A DNA stretch of 64,000 nucleotides, taken from Nemertoderma westbladi (lineage: Eukaryota > Xenacoelomorpha > Nemertodermatida > Nemertodermatidae). Where the stretch lies: the NCBI GenBank assembly GCA_032718475.1, contig JAUCBJ010007817.1, positions 1 to 64,000 of the forward strand, given 5' to 3'. The position numbers and the translations under genes are program-made. Shown in pieces: positions 1-13,000 of this stretch; within the stretch, counting starts at the first letter, position 1; each line of letters opens with the position of its first letter. Below the pieces are notes generated by a model that saw only the letters and a program-made list of their open reading frames with translations, was not told the origin of the DNA and did not search any database.

Positions 1-16
1 TCAAAAACGTAGAAAT

Positions 17-575
17 TTACGGCCCCTTTTTTCCACCCGAAATTTTAATAAATGAAATAAATTGAAATAAAACAGTTTTCAGTTTCGATTTAAAAATTGT
101 CAATGTAGTGGCTGATCGCACGTTATAAGGTAGCGAGTTCCAAACACGTGCCCCGGCAATGGAGAAGGCGCGCCTGCCATAGTTCTCTAGCGAGTACCGA
201 GGGGTTACCAAAAGATAACCAGCGCTCGAACGTAATTCTCTACCGGGTGTGTATGGCATCAGTAAATCGCTGAGATTGTGCTGTGTCAAGCCATTCAGAC
301 TCCTATAATACATTGCCACTTTAAATTCCACCCATCTATTATTAGGGAGCCAATGAATTCTTTTTAGAACGGGAGTTATGTTTCGCTTTTTGAGACTTTC
401 TAATAGTCGCGCGGCAGAGTTTTGTACATATTTCAACTTCTTCACATGTATTTGGCAGGCAATCCATAATAAAGTTATTATTATCCAATTTACTTGTATA
501 AAAATTGTGGCAGATTTTACTGTAGATGGCTTTACTCTGGAGTAGAGTCAGCATTATTATAATGCTCTGATACAC
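17..575 (-). pseudogene. LINE reverse-transcriptase C-terminal fragment (CR1/L2-like)
   Basis: The minus strand encodes the conserved tail found downstream of the polymerase domain in many CR1/L2-type LINEs. Visible motifs are QNSAARLL, ITPVLKRIHWLP and RAFSIAGARVWNSLP. The first part (about 446-575) lies in a different frame from the rest (17-445), so the fragment carries a frameshift near 445 and is dead. No endonuclease or polymerase core is present, so this is a 3'-end relic. Family recognition is from motif memory. The exact clade is uncertain. Confidence 0.7.
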
Positions 576-1439
576 GGAGCAATCGCGCTTTCTGGAGGAG
601 AACCGTTCGTTTTTGTCGTAGCTTTCTGTTGGGGGGCCGTTTATTATGATATTCAGCTTACGTTATGATGCACTAGTCCACGTTCCCTCATTATCTGACT
701 CAGATTGAATCCCATTTAAATATAAATTAGATTCAATCCCATTTAATTTTAATTGTATGTTCCTCGTCTTTTGTGTCTCTTTCAATGCATAAGTCCTTCA
801 AGCTAGCTGGTGAAATTTGCTTTACTATAATCTTTCAAGTTCTGCTCAAAATCAAAGGATTTAGTGGCTAGACCATCCCACTGTTGGACGATATCCCATA
901 GCTTTTCATCAACCTGCGATTCAATATTCTCCATGTCCTTCACAGCTCGGGATAGGCGCAGGCCAACGCATTGCCCGCAGTAGAAATCACCACATCCAAA
1001 GTCTGGACCCCATTTGGCAATGCAGATCATCAAGGAGCGCCAGAGCAATGGACTTTGATTTCCATTAAACCATCATCCCGAGAAGTCGGTGATCCGGGGG
1101 TAGGTGGAACAGAACACACATTTAATTTGACATTCCGCAATGTTGCCGATACAGAGGTATTAGCATTGGCACTTTTTAATAATAGTTGGACATAGATAGA
1201 GAGTAGCGAAAATACATAGAAGATAGAAAAGCCAAGGCATTGGTAGCTCTATCAAAAATGGATACCACCTGGCAAAATCAAACCTCTCCTGGCACCTAGT
1301 ACTACTACTATTATAAATCGGCCTGTAGCATTGAAACTGCACATTGAGATGCTATGCCGGCTTAACAAAAACATTTTGTCACCAACATGCAATCCACAAT
1401 TGGCAAGTCCCAATGTTAATGCAGTGTGCATTAAGAATG
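576..1439. other. Unassigned intergenic sequence
   Basis: I see no recognisable gene here. Short open frames on both strands around 803-1195 overlap each other and match no family I know. A decayed stretch around 1340-1440 twice resembles the 3' end of the RTE family described at 58210-61957 (a GCTATGCCG-like motif), suggesting broken LINE tails. Confidence 0.5.
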
Positions 1440-2955
1440 CTATGCCGACAAAGTTTGTCGACGTAGCATAGCAGGCTTGTCACCAAAGTTACACCGCCAC
1501 AACTCCCTATCCACCATGACTTTCGCTAGACTATCCATTTCTTCGAGGCCGGTGTCCTTTAAAGAAGTGTCTCACAAAAGTCATGGGCTGTCCACCATGG
1601 TTATTTTCTCCATGGTTCTGGCAAAGCACAAAATTGTGCACAGGCTGATCCCCATGTAAACAATGTCCTGCAAAGTGTAGGCAGCTTTTTTCTAGTGTCA
1701 AGCTTGGGGGAACCACAGAGACACCTCCAATGTTATATTATGTCTGGTTAGAATTGTGTGCATTATACTTGACACAGTGAAGTATTATTGTGAATGTGCC
1801 ACACAGAGATTTGGTGATGCCTCAGCTGTTAGAGTCCAGCACGGACTCCCATAGAGGAGTTGTAGAACTACTGCTGCTCTAAATATTCGGACCTTAAGTT
1901 TCCGATTAATTATGTGTGACTTAATTTTGCTTTCAGAGTTAATGGTCAAAATTTTTTTCGAGATCATTTTGGAGATAACAAAAAGACCAACACTAGAAGT
2001 AGCCTGTGAACTGAGTAGCTGTTGGGCTCCCTCTGGCGATTCTGAGAGTACTCATAAGTCATATGCGATGTCTAGATCAGTTAGGTACTAGGCTGGATTT
2101 CCTCGACTTATGGGGCGAGCCAGTAGGTCCAGATATTATCATCCCGTCATCATTATGATGATCTAAGGACATGCGTAGAACATAGTCAACCACAATTATG
2201 CATAAGAATGGTGCAAGTGTGTCTCCTTGGAGGACTCCCCATAATACGTATTTCTCTTATCTAGTTCTGTGTCACCGTCAACAGTAGACATGTCTGTCAT
2301 TGAACCATTGTATACTAATCTGATTGCTGCAATAATTTCATCAGAAATCCTATATAATGAAAATGAAAGTATGCTGAACAAACGTGTGCGAGAGACTGAA
2401 TCAAAGGCCTTGAAGAAGTCAACAAAGATAACAGCCAGATGCCTGTCTTTCTCTTTTGATAACTCTTCAATTATCTTTCAAGTGCCAATATGGGCTCATG
2501 GTCCCACGACATTTATGGAACCCATTCTGATTTCTGCATAGCAGTCTCTCAATGGGATCCCTGATGCGATTTATTAGAATTCTATTTTTATAGCTTTGCA
2601 GCAATCGAGATCAATGAGATTCCCGGAAAAGATCCACCAGTGTTAGGTCGCCCCTCTAGGGAACTGGTACCAACTTATTTGTTTTCATCTCTTGTGGGAC
2701 TATCATCATACTGTTAAGATGGGGGTAAAAACGACCTCAGGGGGAACACAATCTACTCCACTGGCACGATTGGTCTTAATGATCTTTGCTATAGCCTTCG
2801 CTTCAACAAAGGAGATATCGCCAATTCGAATATCTGGTAGTACAGAATCGGACACTTTCACAGAAGTCATCCATATGCCGAAGCATACCATCATTTTCGA
2901 AATTGTGTTCATATAATCAGACTTTTCCTGAGAACGTACAAAGTAAACTGTCAAA
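1440..2955 (-). pseudogene. Decayed RTE LINE copy 1 (3' half)
   Basis: This stretch aligns by eye with the intact RTE copy at 58210-61957 in the same orientation. It starts at the 3' end of that element (its C-terminal coding region) and runs through the polymerase region. Many substitutions, indels and stops are present, and blocks are missing, so the copy is old. Recognisable landmarks are the reverse complements of the ADFADDL-like region near 2050-2080, the KAFDSVSR region near 2390-2420 and the ISFAEVKA region near 2790-2830. Confidence 0.8.
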
Positions 2956-3285
2956 CCTTTGGAGTTCTTGGAGTTAACAACAAGACAAACAATACAAGCT
3001 CCTTGTTCGAATGACCTAAGGAGACTTTGGACTCGCTTTAGTGATTCTGAGATAGTGTCATCTGAGTCAAAGTCAGCAAAGTCTATATAAGTTAGGTGCT
3101 TGGCTGGATTGCCTTAGATTTCTTGGGGCTGCAATAAATTGCTCAAGAATCTCATATATTGCTCTTAACCTGAATCAAAGGAGACTGAATTAAATCAATA
3201 AAGAAAATTGCCAGATATAGCTATTTTTCTTCGACAACTCTTAAATGATTCTTATAAGAGCCAGAATGGGCCCCATGGTTAATTT
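2956..3285 (-). pseudogene. Decayed RTE LINE copy 2 (RT fragment)
   Basis: This is a second, separate and more eroded match to the RTE polymerase region (equivalent to about 58900-59445 of the intact copy). It again covers the FADD-like block and the block with the catalytic aspartate. Because it repeats a region already present in copy 1, it is a distinct fragment or a rearranged duplicate. No open frame remains. Confidence 0.65.
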
Positions 3286-3537
3286 AACAAACAGAAAATA
3301 TAGGATGTTTATTTTATGAAGGTAAATATTATTGAAAATACAAAATATACAAACTTTTTATAATTTAAACAAATTTATAGAAAATGAAATGTTAAAAGAT
3401 ATGCTATAAAATGATATAAAAATTGACAATAAACATTAATAATATTATTATAAAAATTAAAATTTATTAAGTAATTTAAATTCAATAGCAACCGTAAGCT
3501 TCCCAATCTATAACAAATCAATCGGAAAGATGCAGGA

Positions 3538-3609
3538 TCCTCCATGGTGTAGTGGTCAGCATACCTGAACGTCTATCGGGAGACACGGGTTCGATCCCCA
3601 CTGGTGGTG
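3538..3609 (+). tRNA. tRNA-Asp-like sequence, probably pseudogene or SINE head
   Basis: The sequence follows the animal tRNA-Asp pattern. It starts TCCTCCA, has an A-box-like GGTGTAGTGG, an anticodon arm whose five stem pairs form (one G-T) around a loop with GTC at the anticodon position, and the B box GGTTCGATCC. Defects are C instead of T at position 33, two T-stem mismatches and two acceptor mismatches (T opposite T). It is therefore probably a tRNA pseudogene or a tRNA-derived SINE head and not a working gene. It lies about 130 bp upstream of the PAN exon. Confidence 0.45.
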
Positions 3610-3736
3610 AATTCAGTTTCTCCACTATTTCATTGCTATAGAAGTCCTGTTTAAATTACTTAATAATTTATACAATCTTTGGATGTTAAAACATATAAAC
3701 AATAAAATTAAAAGTTGTATCATCATTCCCTTCTAG

Positions 3737-4021
3737 TGCCATGGGCTGGCTCATTTACCTCACCATGTCACACCAACTTTCTCGGAGATGTTTCCCTGAT
3801 GAAACAGAACGACATTGACAATTATGGTCAATGCATGGTAGGATGTGGAACTACTAGACACTGTACAGCTGCTGTGTGGGCCTGGGACGACGAAAATCTA
3901 ACTGCCAAATTATGTCTGTTCGAAAATCCAAACCATTCTGACACAAAACTAAGCAACATCATAGATGCACATGGAGATAATGTGGCATTCTTTGACAAGG
4001 TTGACAATATCGAATTTAAAT
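3737..4021 (+). CDS. Exon: PAN/apple-like domain
   Basis: The acceptor is CCCTTCTAG ending at 3736 and the donor GTTAGT starts at 4022. The exon is 285 nt, phase 1-1. It encodes a disulfide-rich module with the PAN/apple spacing: a Cys near the start, then QCMVGC, HCTAAVW, KLCLFE and a final Cys completed across the splice site. PAN modules bind proteins or carbohydrates in extracellular proteins. An in-frame ATG at 3715 lies inside the intron side of the acceptor and is not a credible start, because the protein lacks a signal peptide there. Confidence 0.8.
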
Positions 4022-7000
4022 GTTAGTTGGTTTTACAAATTATTTATAATCTTTCAAATTTTCTCAAAATTCGATTGAATAATTTTCTCATTTGATTGAA
4101 TAATTTTCTCATTTGATTGAATAATAACAGCATATTATTATATTATTCAGGCCCAGTGGAGGATCCCTGCCTTGTTTGCCCAATCGGTATAGAATACGAT
4201 TGTGAGATAACAAGAGGACTGGTTACCGAATGCAGATGTGCTGATGGATACGCTCTTGAAGAAAGTGGTACCTGTACTGGTTAGATAATTGAATTACCTA
4301 CTTCTCCAATATTATTTATTTATTTTATAAAAACATATTCGCATTATTATTATTGTATTTATTCCAAGCCACGGGGGCCCATAGTAAAATAGTAGATACA
4401 TAAACAAAAAGGACATAAACAAAAAGGATATAAACAAACAAATACTTTACAAACAAATACTTTACAAAATACATACATAGCACACTAGTAATTAATAATA
4501 AACACCGAAACTCTAATAGCAATTACGTAGTTAAACGAAAAAGGCTAGTGCTGGTGCAAACTAAATATAACAGAGTAAGGTCTACATAAATTGTATACAC
4601 CACCTAAGATAGTGTTGTCAGAATGTAGTATTCTATTTAATAGGCTTTGTGAGGATCTATAAGTAATGTGACAAAACATTGGCAAACGTAGTTCGCCAAA
4701 AGAAAGTGACATACTTGTAGGTTCTTCACCGGTGAGCCTAGGGATATTAAACAGTAGCCTAGCACAATTATTGTAAGCTACCCTAATCTTATCGTACGCA
4801 CGATGTGAGTAGTTCTTACTAGCCCATAGGCTGTTGCAGTATATTGGGGTACAGTAAGCACGAAAAAGTGCAGTTTTAACATAGACAGACGCATGGCAAA
4901 ACTTTCTAGCCAGAGTATTCCCTCTGGCGTACAGTTGATGCATCTGTCGTGTAATATCTAGGTCATCGTCAGTGGACGAGCTAATAACGTGCCCTAAATA
5001 GTTAAACTTATCAACAGTTTCTATGTTGGAACCATACAATTTGACTCTAGCGACAGAGGTTAACGCACACGATTTATGAATGAAGTATAAACACTTCGTT
5101 TTCTTAGTATTGAATATAATAGAGTTAGACGTAGCATAGGCTACGGCTATATCTATTAATTTCTGCAGACCAAAAATGGAGTTTGAGATCAAACATAAGT
5201 CGTCGGCATAAATTAAGTGATTTAACCTAAGTGAACATATAGAACAACCTATACCGCTACTATTTAATTCCTTACTTAACTCATCAATGTAAATATTATA
5301 GAGCAATGGTGAAATAATACTACCTTGTCTAGTTCCGTTAGTTACAGAAAAGGATGGTGAGAAAAACCCATCCCAACAGACACGCACTAGTTGGTTACGA
5401 TACCAAAACATAATAATGCGAACAATGTATAATGGTACACCACGGTCTATCAGTTTGCGAAACAATTTGAAATGGTTGACACGATCAAACGCTTTAGATG
5501 CGTCTAACATGCATACATAAACAGAAGAATTGTTATTGAGATAGTAGTTCACTATTTCCTTCAGAGTGTATATACATGTTTCAGTTCCGAGTTTAGGCTT
5601 GAAGCCAAACTGGTTATATGTAGTATCTAAATATTTGAAGCAGCGTTCTAGAATTACTTTCTCAATAACTTTACTGAGGATTGTAGACAAAGAAATGCCT
5701 CGATAGTTATCCTTACACGTCAGACTAGCCGACCTATCCTTTACAAGTGGAATGATGGTTGATTCCATCATGGCAGCTGGCATATAGTTATGTATAAAAA
5801 TAGAGTTAATTAAAAGGGCAATTGCACGCACAAGATTATAACAACATGCGTGGATTAAATGTTCTGCCGACAATCCGTCAAGCCCAGGGGCTTTATCGGA
5901 TGGAAGGCCGAGCAGTGAATCCATCACTTCGTTGTATGTAATATTAGAAAAACCAATATTAGCTGCGTTATCAATACATGTATTAACATATGCACTATCT
6001 GTGTCATCGTTGACACAGTTAAATAAACTCTGGAAATGATTCTTCCACATGTTAGCGATGTTAACAGGGCCAACATCATCTCCTATTCTAGTAGGTAACG
6101 GACACTTATCAGTTGTATGGCTGCGCACCTGTGACCAAAAATGTTTAGTGGAAGAATTATTTAGTAAAGCCTCCGCCATTTTATCATGTTTGATCTTAGA
6201 TGCATTGCGCTTGCAATGCCTCATAGCATGCTTATACCGTGCTTTCGCGCGTAAATATTCTGAAAACACATTGCCTTGACGTGGTGACCCACAATTTCGC
6301 CAAAGTTTAAAAGCAGATAGTGATTTTTTGTATAAATCCTTTACATGGTCATTCCATCCTGGAATATGGCAGTGGCTGTTTGGTGTATCATTTTTATTAT
6401 TCTTATTATCACCTCCAGAATGTTTAATAAAATATAAACTAGCACTACTTAACACGTTAGTTATATTGTTATATAACATGTCAATATCAGAATGGTGACA
6501 TTTGCAACCAGTGTCGTTGCAATTTGTCAGATTTACCATGTCCTCGGATGCCATAACCTCACCAAGCATAAAGTTTACATGGCCAGCGTAATCGCTAGTT
6601 TTACTTGAGCTATGTTCCCAATCGAAGTGGACTGGGGGGGGATTTGGTATACTTTCAGATCCTGTGTCGGTGCCCCCACTTGGTGGTAGGGACGCCGCTA
6701 TACCAAGCTGCGTTAACAGTGGCATATGGTCTGATACTGACAAGTTATATATAATTTCCACATTGGATACTAAGTCTACACAAGATGGCGAGCACAAAAC
6801 ATGGTCAAGCCAGGATGTTGAACCATGTGCATCGCTAACGTAGGTAAAACTATTAGGAGGCAAAATATTTACATCATAGATACATGAATTTACAGAACAG
6901 CACCAGTCAGAGAGTTCGGTGTACCTAAAGCGTTTAGGGTCGGCATTAAAATCTCCGATTAGACAACAATGTGAGTACTTTGTTGTTTGTAAAATGGAAG

Positions 7001-10000
7001 TTAATTTACCCAAACATTCACTATAAATGTTATGGTTTTCAGGGCAGTCATACGGGAGATATACATTAATAATTAGTAAAGTCTCACCGTTGTCTAATTG
7101 TATTCGAATGCCATACATGCGTGATTCATTAAAATCTAAAATTTCCACTGCGTGGTCTAAAGACTCATGCCATAAAAATGCCAGCCCACCCTTAGGCCTA
7201 CCCTGAAGCAGACCGTCAGAGTAATCACCAGCTGATAATCCGCGGGCTAGAAAGCTTTTATTTATAGTAGCCAAAAATCCCAATTCCTGCTTTGGTAACT
7301 GAGTTTCTTGGAGCAGTACGATATCACAATTATTGCACAGTTTATTTATAACCACTTGAGATTCAGGAGTACGAACTGAATTGCAGTTATAGCTGATGAT
7401 ATTTAAATTAGATATATTAGCCATTTTTTGTCATAAAAATATCATTTATATTATACAAAAATAATAACAATATTAAAAAGAAAAAAAGGAAATATTATAT
7501 ATATTGGTATATATATATCTAAAAATATTCTAAAAATAATCTGGCATTATTTATCCTGACCAAGCTCAGACTCAGGCTCAGACTCTGACTCTCCGGCCAT
7601 GAGGCTTGTTTCAGTACCCTGGGTTCCAGTGCCCAAAGCCGCGTACCGGTTCGCATCAGCGATTACTGCGTTACTGTTTCCCACAGGAGGACTACCCGCA
7701 GTTGTAGCAGTAGAGTCTGGAACAGCTGTATTAAATCCCGTTGCGACGCGCACGGGCCTAGTGGCGCGGGGCCTTGTTTCAAAGTCGCGAATCCTCGAAT
7801 AGAGTGGCCAGATACTTGGATCCAAGAGTAGAGAACGTTGATCCTCCGAACACGTTATTAAAAACGACCGAACGGGAGACTCTGCCTTTGATATGCTGTA
7901 GCAGGTGACGTCAGCAAACCCAAGAGAGTTTTTTACATGATCGAGGATAACTGCGGGATCAACATCAGGATGACATCCTGTAAGGAAGAGTTTACGAGAA
8001 GGTTGAACCGTACGGAACCCCCCCGTACCAGTGGAGGAACCTTGAACAAACGAAGGCGCATTGGAATTGTTCGCGCCTCTTCTCACACGAGCCGCCACCG
8101 CTTGTTTCCGTGGAGGATCACGCTTCGGACGACGATAGGTGACGAGGGTATAATTATCATCGCTCGGTTGTGGATCATCACTTGGATTACGAATTACAGC
8201 AGCACTGTAGTTGCCACTGCCAGACACAGCCATACTGGTCGTGTTCGGGACAGCGGGCGCCGCCGCCGGACTATAGGTCGATTCGGCACCCGATTCGGCT
8301 CGCTCCTGTGGCAGCATCGGCACCGCACCATACGCCGCATGACTGCAGCTAGGGCGAGCCTCGAGAACAGCCAGACGATCCTGCATTACACTCATACGGT
8401 TAAGCAGCAGTGCAGTGTCCGCGTGACTAATGGCAAAGGGAGGAATGACGGTTAGATCCTTAGGTATGAACTGGGGAAGGTGATCGCCATCCGGCCGATT
8501 AATATATCCCGCGTAATCGAAGATATCCAGGATATCTCCTACCGTATTCTTGCGAAAAAGATCGCCTGACTGTCGTGATTTAACAAACGACTGCTTGTTC
8601 TTTTCTCTGTCGCTAACTGGTATCTTGGATAACAGGATACTTTTGGCGTCCTTGAACATGACATCGGAGAATCGTGGCCACGATTGCACTATATATATAA
8701 TCGAGTCCCGTGTGTAGCCTTTTGTGTGGGACGTCCATAAGTAAGACAGAACATCGCTCTCCACATGACTACACGGCACGGATGCTGCCGTCATTGCGTG
8801 CAATCAGGAATGAAGCCTGATGCAGTGATTTTACTGCTGTACTATCTGACTGTTGCTCTGTTAGGCCTATATCTGTACAGCTGTACAGATGTGTAATGTT
8901 TTGTGAGTATGCTGTAAGTTAATTTAATTGCCTATGGAGATTAATGATTAAAGCCTGAAAAAAAAACACGATTTTAGCGCCCCAGCCCAGAACGAAAAGG
9001 CATAGCTAGTAGTCAAGTCATAATAAACTAATGTAGTGTAGTGATGCAATTTGTCAGCGGACAGCGACAAGCAGGTGTTTCATCTCTAATAGCTAGTAGT
9101 AGAAGTAGGGGGGATGAAATAACATTAGTGGGGGGGGGGGGGGGGGGTGATTACTGGCTTTCAATTTTTTTTTTATTTTTCTATTTAATCTAGAGCAGAT
9201 TTGTATCAAGATTCCACATATCGATCTGTCTTACTTCTCGCGATATTATAATTAAATAAACTGGATAAGACTGGAGTTTTTATCTTCTCTGGTGAACTTA
9301 CGTTGAAAAAAGTTTCAGTTTTAATCGATTAATTTCTGCCTTCTATGGCGCCATCATCAGGATAAATAATAATTACGGTTACTTTATTTACCTGTTACAT
9401 AGCCAGACAGTTACAATATAAAATTAATGTACGTAGGCCTCAAGGCTTAAAGCACCCGATCAATCAGAGACAATTATACAGCACCACCTACGTGTAGTAC
9501 TTGTAATGTCACAGTACTAAAGTATGAACAGAGTTTGTATAAAAATAATAACTACGATGAGTAGTCCCTATAAACTAGACGGCTAGAGTTTCATTAAGTA
9601 AGAAGCCAAATACGATATTAATAACATCAACTGCAGCATCACCAACCGCACAAAAACGGGCCTCACTTTCAACTAAATATGTATTTAAACGCACACTAAA
9701 TAAACAAAAAAGCCCCAAATATGGTCAGGTCAAGTATTCTAGGTCATTGATCAAGAAAACTTGCCACCTCCATGCAGCATAAAGGAGGTGCCACCTGTAG
9801 CTGCATAGACCCTCTTACTAGGGCAAATCTGGTCCTGTAAATAGGACTTCCTTCGTTCTGGGATAAGGACGCCCTTGGTCCTGGATTAAGGACCCATATA
9901 CTTGGCTGCAGGGGTATATGGCCTGACCAGGCAGATGGTGATCTACCAATGGCTGGTCAGGAGTAGAGTGTTCTCATGTCCACTCTGAGAGCACTTCACT

Positions 10001-13000
10001 GCGACCTGCACCTGGCAGCAAGGGTACAGGGCATGACCCAGCAGATGAGCTGCAACAGCCAATGGTGGGTCATGTGCGCCAGAGTAGATATGGGTGATGG
10101 GCCTCATATCTGACTCCATTGCGACACCCACCCTGTGGAATGGCAAACCAGGGTGTGGTATTTGCCCCGAGAGCTGACTCGGCAAAAAAGCACCCCTAAC
10201 CCCCACTATGGATTACATTAGCAATGCGGAGGTCCGGCCACTAGAGGCCAGTGGAATTACCAGACACAATCGGCCTCACAGGCGTCAGTTAGCTCCTGAC
10301 CGGCTGCCTGTCTCACCCCCTACTGGAGAGAGAGCAGCCAACAATTCTTTGAGTCCCTTTCCTGATGACCTTTCTGGCCCAAACCCTGGGTCACCAGGAA
10401 GGCCAGATTGTGATGGGGAGAGGGATTCTGGAGTTGGAGGCTACTCTCATGTTCCACCCCGACCAACAAAGCCATTGGTGAATCTGAGGCAAGTCACAAG
10501 ATTAGCCTCAGTAAACACACTAACACTCGGGTCCCCAATGTGACAAGGTGAGCTGACTGCCTTGGCAGATAAGCTTTCTCTTAGCGCAGTGTGTGTTCAA
10601 GAGCACCGAATGCAGACTGGACAGACTGATGAGGTTCTGATTAAGGACTTGGGGGGCGGGCGGTTGGCGACTCGCCCTCGCGTCAGCAGATGATAGTGGT
10701 AATGGTGGAATTGGTCTATTGATGAATCCAACTGCACATGCACATTGGACAAAATAGACCACATCTCTAACCGCATCACCCGTTGCCACTTCTCATGTTT
10801 CTGCAAAACTGGCTAAGAAGTTTCCTAAGGTGGTTCTGATTCTGTGCTACTCTCCAACTAGTGTTGCCCCTGTAGAGGAGGTGGAAAATTTCTACCACAA
10901 TCTACAAGCAGCTACTGATGGAGTGGATCAGCATGCATTCTTAACATTCCTGGGAGACTTTAATGCAAGTCTGCATCAATCACCTACATCGCCCTGGGTC
11001 CATAGCAATAGTGTTAACCGAAATTCTGGCCATCTTCAGGATTTTATCTCTGGAAATGGATTGTTTTCGGCTAGAACCCAGTTCAAGAAGCGAACTGGAA
11101 AGCTATGGACTCATAGTGGACCCAGTGGTCACAAGTCCCAGATAGACCATATTCTGTTTCGTAGGAAATACAGGAGCTCTATACAAGACTGTAATGCATT
11201 TACACTTCGACCCTTCTCCAGTGATCACCGCCTTATTGTGGCCAAGGTAAGACTTAGTCTGCGTGCTAGCAGAACAACGAAATCTGCCTTGCCGCGGCAT
11301 GACTGGTCCTCTCTGTTGCAACAGACAAGTGTGAGATCCAGCTTCACACTACAGCTGAGCAACAGGTATGAGGCTCTTGCCTCTGAGGCGGCAGATCACT
11401 GTGAGGGCTATACTGCCTTTACAGAAGCAGTTAAGTTAGCAGCTGCAGAAACAGTTCCTGTATACCCTCGAAATAGGAAAAGGGCCCCCTGGACTGACAA
11501 CAAAATTCAGAAGTGCTGAAATGACCTTCATAAGGCACAGAAAGAGTCCCGACTCAAACAGACTACAGCAGCCAAGAATGCAGTTAAGGCTGCATCTAGG
11601 TCCCTGAACAGGCAGTACTCTGCTAATCTACAGGAGCTAATAAACCAACAGGTTGATGCCATCAATGATGCTGACGACAGCAGGCAATCATCCCAGGCAT
11701 GGAAATCGATCAATCTGCTTACTGGACGGAAAAGCCAACCAACCACCAAGGTTAAGGCTGAATCACCAGCCGATCGCCTCAATGGTTGGAAAGCCCACTT
11801 TGAAAAGCTCCTCAATAATGACAGGGTATTGCCTGATAACTTTATAGAAGTAAAAGTGTCTGAGTCTGTACTCCCAGATATTCCCATTGGCGATATCTCC
11901 TTTGCAGAAGTGAAGGCTGCTGCAAAGAGCATTCAGACCAATCGTGCCAGTGGAGTAGATGGTGTTCCCCCTCAGGTCTATAAAATTCCTGAGTGTTTAA
12001 AGCTCATCTATCCCATCATAGTAGACATATACCGAACAACAAGAGTCCCACAAGAAATGAAAACAAATAAGTTGGTGCCAGTTCCCAAGAAGGGCAACCT
12101 AACACTCTATGGTTCTTTTCGGGGAATCTCATTGATCTCGATCGCTGCAAAGCTATACAATAGGATTATATTAAATCGCATCAGGGATCCCATTGAGAGA
12201 CTGCTCCGTGGAAATCAGAATGGGTTCCGTAAAGGTCGTGGGACCATGGAGCCCATTTTGGCACTTAGAAGGATAATTGAAGAGTTATCAAAAAAGAAAG
12301 ACATGCATCTGGCTGTTATCTTTGTTGACTTCTTCAAGGCCTTTGATTCAGTCTCTCGCTCACGTATGTTCAGCATACTTTCATTATATGGGATTCCTGA
12401 TGAAATTATTGCAGCAATCAGATCAGTATACGATGGTTTGACAACATTTGTGTCTACTGTTGACGGTGACACAGAACCATTTGAAGTGTTATGGGGCGTC
12501 CTCCAAGGAGACACACTTGCACCATTCTTGTTCATTATTGTGGTTGACTATGTTCTACGCATGTCCTTAGATCATTATAATCATGATGGGGTGATGATAA
12601 CTCCACCTACTGGCTCCAGAAGTCGAGGAAATCCTGCCAAGTACCTAACTGATCTAGACTTTGCTGATGACTTAGGAGTACTCTCAGAATCACTAGAGGG
12701 AGCCCAACGGTTCCTCAGCTCATTAGAACATGCTGCTTCTAGTGTTGGTCTTTTTATTAACTCCAGAAAGCCCAAAAATCTGACAGTTAACTTTGAAAGT
12801 CCTCAGCAAGCCTCTGATCGGATGAGCATAAGCTACAAGGATGGTATGCTTGAGCATGTGGACGACTTCTGTTACCTGGGATCATGGATCCGGAAGTCAG
12901 GTGAGGACTTTCGAATACGTAAGGGAAAGGCATGGGCAGCCTTGAATAGGCTTTCCAGGATTTGGAAGTCACCGAGAATTAATCGGAAACTTAAGGTCCG

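Larger units (their letters stand above)
4340..8955 (-). mobile_element. LINE (CR1/L2-group-like) with two intact ORFs
   Basis: An apparently complete non-LTR retrotransposon lies on the minus strand in the second host intron. It has a 5' UTR (8804-8955), ORF1 (8803-7547), a 122-nt AT-rich spacer, ORF2 (7424-4545) and a 3' UTR that includes short direct repeats near 4410-4470 and ends in an ATT-rich microsatellite near 4340. Both ORFs are open, which is rare in this window and points to recent insertion. Boundaries are approximate because I could not find a clear target-site duplication. Confidence 0.8.

Noticed and set aside
803-1195. Small genes on both strands near 803-1195
   Set aside because: The overlapping frames oppose each other, have no recognisable domain and show no splice or promoter context.
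3538-3609. Functional tRNA-Asp gene
   Set aside because: Anticodon GTC and both boxes are present, but position 33 is C, and the T-stem and acceptor stem have mismatches. I kept it only as tRNA-like.
3715-3736. In-frame ATG just before the PAN exon as the gene start
   Set aside because: It overlaps the polypyrimidine tract and AG acceptor and gives no signal peptide. A phase-1 acceptor explains the site better.
9130-9147. G-run as a biological signal (also 51474-51494)
   Set aside because: Homopolymer tracts of uncertain length are common assembly or slippage features; nothing else supports a function.
9339-9375. Hammerhead ribozyme (CTGATGA ... GAAA on the minus strand)
   Set aside because: The core words are present, but the intervening bases do not form a proper stem II with a loop, and no stem I/III pairing was found.
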